DNA from: Oscillospiraceae bacterium
GTDB lineage: Bacteria; Bacillota; Clostridia; Oscillospirales; Oscillospiraceae
Length of the DNA: 64,000 nt
Assembly (NCBI GenBank): GCA_020025275.1
Contig: JAHHSI010000006.1
Span: forward strand, 1 to 64,000
Direction: 5' to 3'
The translations under genes were made by a program, and so were the position numbers. Below are positions 62,900-64,000 of the stretch, piece by piece; the stretch's first letter is position 1; the number at the start of each line of letters is the position of its first letter. The notes below the pieces were generated by a model. That model was not told where the DNA came from. It saw only the letters and a list, made by a program, of their open reading frames with translations, and ran no database searches.

Positions 62900-64000
62900 G
62901 ATGCTTCAATTCCTTTCGGCAGGCGTTGTAGAAATGAACGGCAAACTGGGGATTGGCATAAAAATGGAAGTGAGGAAAGCCGGCATAAAGTGTCTTGGTG
63001 GACACAACGCAGTCCCAGGCTTTGCCGGAGGCTTTCCGTGCGGTGAAGGAGCCGCCGGTTTCGGTACAGTCCCAGTGGTGGAACTCGTGGCCGGCAATGG
63101 AGGCACCTGCAGGGCACAGGAGACTATCCTCCTTAGCTGTCAGCGTGACATAGCCGAAGCGGGCCAGCTTGCCGGTGTCAAAACTGCGGCCCGGAAGAAA
63201 CCCTACCATAGGGGCATCACCGATGGCGGCCCCCAGATACATAAAGCCGCCGCACTCGGCAATACAGGGCAGGCCTGCGTGCAGAGCCGTGTTGATGGAA
63301 GCACGCATGGTATGGTTTTCACTGAGCTGTTGGGCGTACAGCTCCGGATAGCCGCCGCCGAGATAGAGCCCCTGTATATTTTCCGGGAGAGCGGGATCCT
63401 GCAGGGGGCTGAAGGGAACCAGAACGGCGCCCATTTCCTCCAGTGCCTGTAGGCTGTCCTCATAGTAAAAGCAAAAGGCGGGGTCCCGAGCCACGGCAAT
63501 GCGGACCGCTTCCGGCTGTTGCGGAAGAAAGACCGGTGTGCAGCGGACCGGCGGGGCGCTTTGACTCAGGGACAGCAGGTCATCCAAGGCAATGGTGCTT
63601 TCGGCCATGGCGGCCAGCTGCTGCATTTTTTCACGCAGATCCGTCACCTCAGCCGCTGTGACAAGCCCCAGATGACGGCTCTCCAGTGCGCAGGCGGGCA
63701 TGGCGGGCAGGTAGCCCAGCGGCCGAAGCTGCCCGTGGAAATGGCGGACGATTTCCTGTGCCAGAATCGGGTAAGTCATGGCGGTGCAGCGATTGAGGAT
63801 GACGCCGCAGATCTGATGATCGGGGTAGAGGGTGAGAAAGCCTTGCAGCGTGGCGAGAAGCGACAAAGAGGCGCCCTTGGCATCCACCACCAGAACGACC
63901 GGACTATCTACGGACGTGGCTACCTCATAGGAACTGGCCCTCGTGGAGGTCAGACCCATGCCGTCATAATAGCCCATGACGCCCTCGATGATGCTGACGT
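62892..64000 (-). CDS. cbiA: Cobyrinate a,c-diamide synthase (5' end outside the window)
   Basis: The frame is open through the right edge, so the gene is cut. The visible 369 codons hold the end of the N-terminal ATP-binding domain (VSIIEGVMGYYDGMG, VVLVVDAKGAS, GVILNR) and the complete C-terminal glutaminase (LYLGGGYPELYAQQL, nucleophile Cys in CIAECGGFMYLG, and HFHFYANPQFAVHF). The enzyme adds amides at positions a and c of cobyrinate. The operon continues upstream; cbiL and the cobalt-insertion gene are not in the window. Confidence 0.95.
   Translation of the reverse strand, partial: VSIIEGVMGYYDGMGLTSTRASSYEVATSVDSPVVLVVDAKGASLSLLATLQGFLTLYPDHQICGVILNRCTAMTYPILAQEIVRHFHGQLRPLGYLPAMPACALESRHLGLVTAAEVTDLREKMQQLAAMAESTIALDDLLSLSQSAPPVRCTPVFLPQQPEAVRIAVARDPAFCFYYEDSLQALEEMGAVLVPFSPLQDPALPENIQGLYLGGGYPELYAQQLSENHTMRASINTALHAGLPCIAECGGFMYLGAAIGDAPMVGFLPGRSFDTGKLARFGYVTLTAKEDSLLCPAGASIAGHEFHHWDCTETGGSFTARKASGKAWDCVVSTKTLYAGFPHFHFYANPQFAVHFYNACRKELKHHA

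Noticed and set aside
53014..64000. Cobalamin riboswitch
   Set aside because: None is seen. The operon's 5' end lies outside the window, so any riboswitch would be beyond 64000.

Overview
The window is a GC-rich (clearly above 50%) bacterial chromosome segment with Gram-positive anaerobe traits. It has strong purine-rich Shine-Dalgarno sites, SigI/RsgI-type sigma/anti-sigma genes, ferredoxin-linked 2-oxoacid oxidoreductase genes, an oxygen-independent (cbi-type) corrin pathway and a sigma-54 activator. This fits Bacillota, class Clostridia, most likely a gut Oscillospiraceae-like organism. The taxon is inferred from gene content only. No tRNA, rRNA, insertion sequence or prophage was recognised.

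Layout. (1) 1-1360: one membrane protein of unknown function, an orphan reading frame and a terminator. (2) 1570-10716: a complete type I-C CRISPR-Cas locus (cas3-cas5c-cas8c-cas7c-cas4-cas1-cas2) with a consensus promoter, then a leader and an array of 20 identical 33-nt repeats, one decayed terminal repeat and 20 spacers. (3) 10843-22839: housekeeping and envelope genes. These are an alpha/beta hydrolase, a DegV protein, a VTC-domain/DUF4956/ComEC-like lipoprotein/DUF4956 block, sigI-rsgI, a putative zinc-dependent phospholipase C-like protein and sbcD-sbcC. (4) 22840-31376: an MFS transporter convergent with a GntR/FCD regulator, then a divergent run encoding a D-2-hydroxyacid dehydrogenase, a four-subunit 2-oxoacid:ferredoxin oxidoreductase and a class I CoA-transferase. 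Together these can take a 2-hydroxyacid to an acyl-CoA and pass the CoA on. (5) 31941-36241: an MMPL/RND exporter with an exported coiled-coil partner, on the minus strand. (6) 36769-41525: a sigma-54 activator, an octopine/nopaline-type dehydrogenase and a YfcC-type transporter. The last two sit behind a perfect -24/-12 promoter with three upstream dyads.

(7) 41740-53013: a probable metal or metallophore uptake locus. It holds a small membrane protein, a thiazoline-carboxylate-hydrolase-like protein, an AraC regulator, a five-gene Opp/Nik-type ABC importer and two half-transporter ABC proteins. Two copies of an inverted repeat, GTTAG-N6-CTAAC, lie in its control regions. (8) 53178-64000: a minus-strand cobalamin operon, cbiA(partial)-C-D-F-G-H-J/E/T fusion-B-cobD-cbiP, running in from beyond the right edge.

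The parts most worth following are the sigma-54 opine-dehydrogenase operon, the metallophore locus with its thiazoline hydrolase relative, the hydroxyacid/oxoacid/CoA-transferase pathway with its operator-promoter overlap, and the VTC/DUF4956 block.
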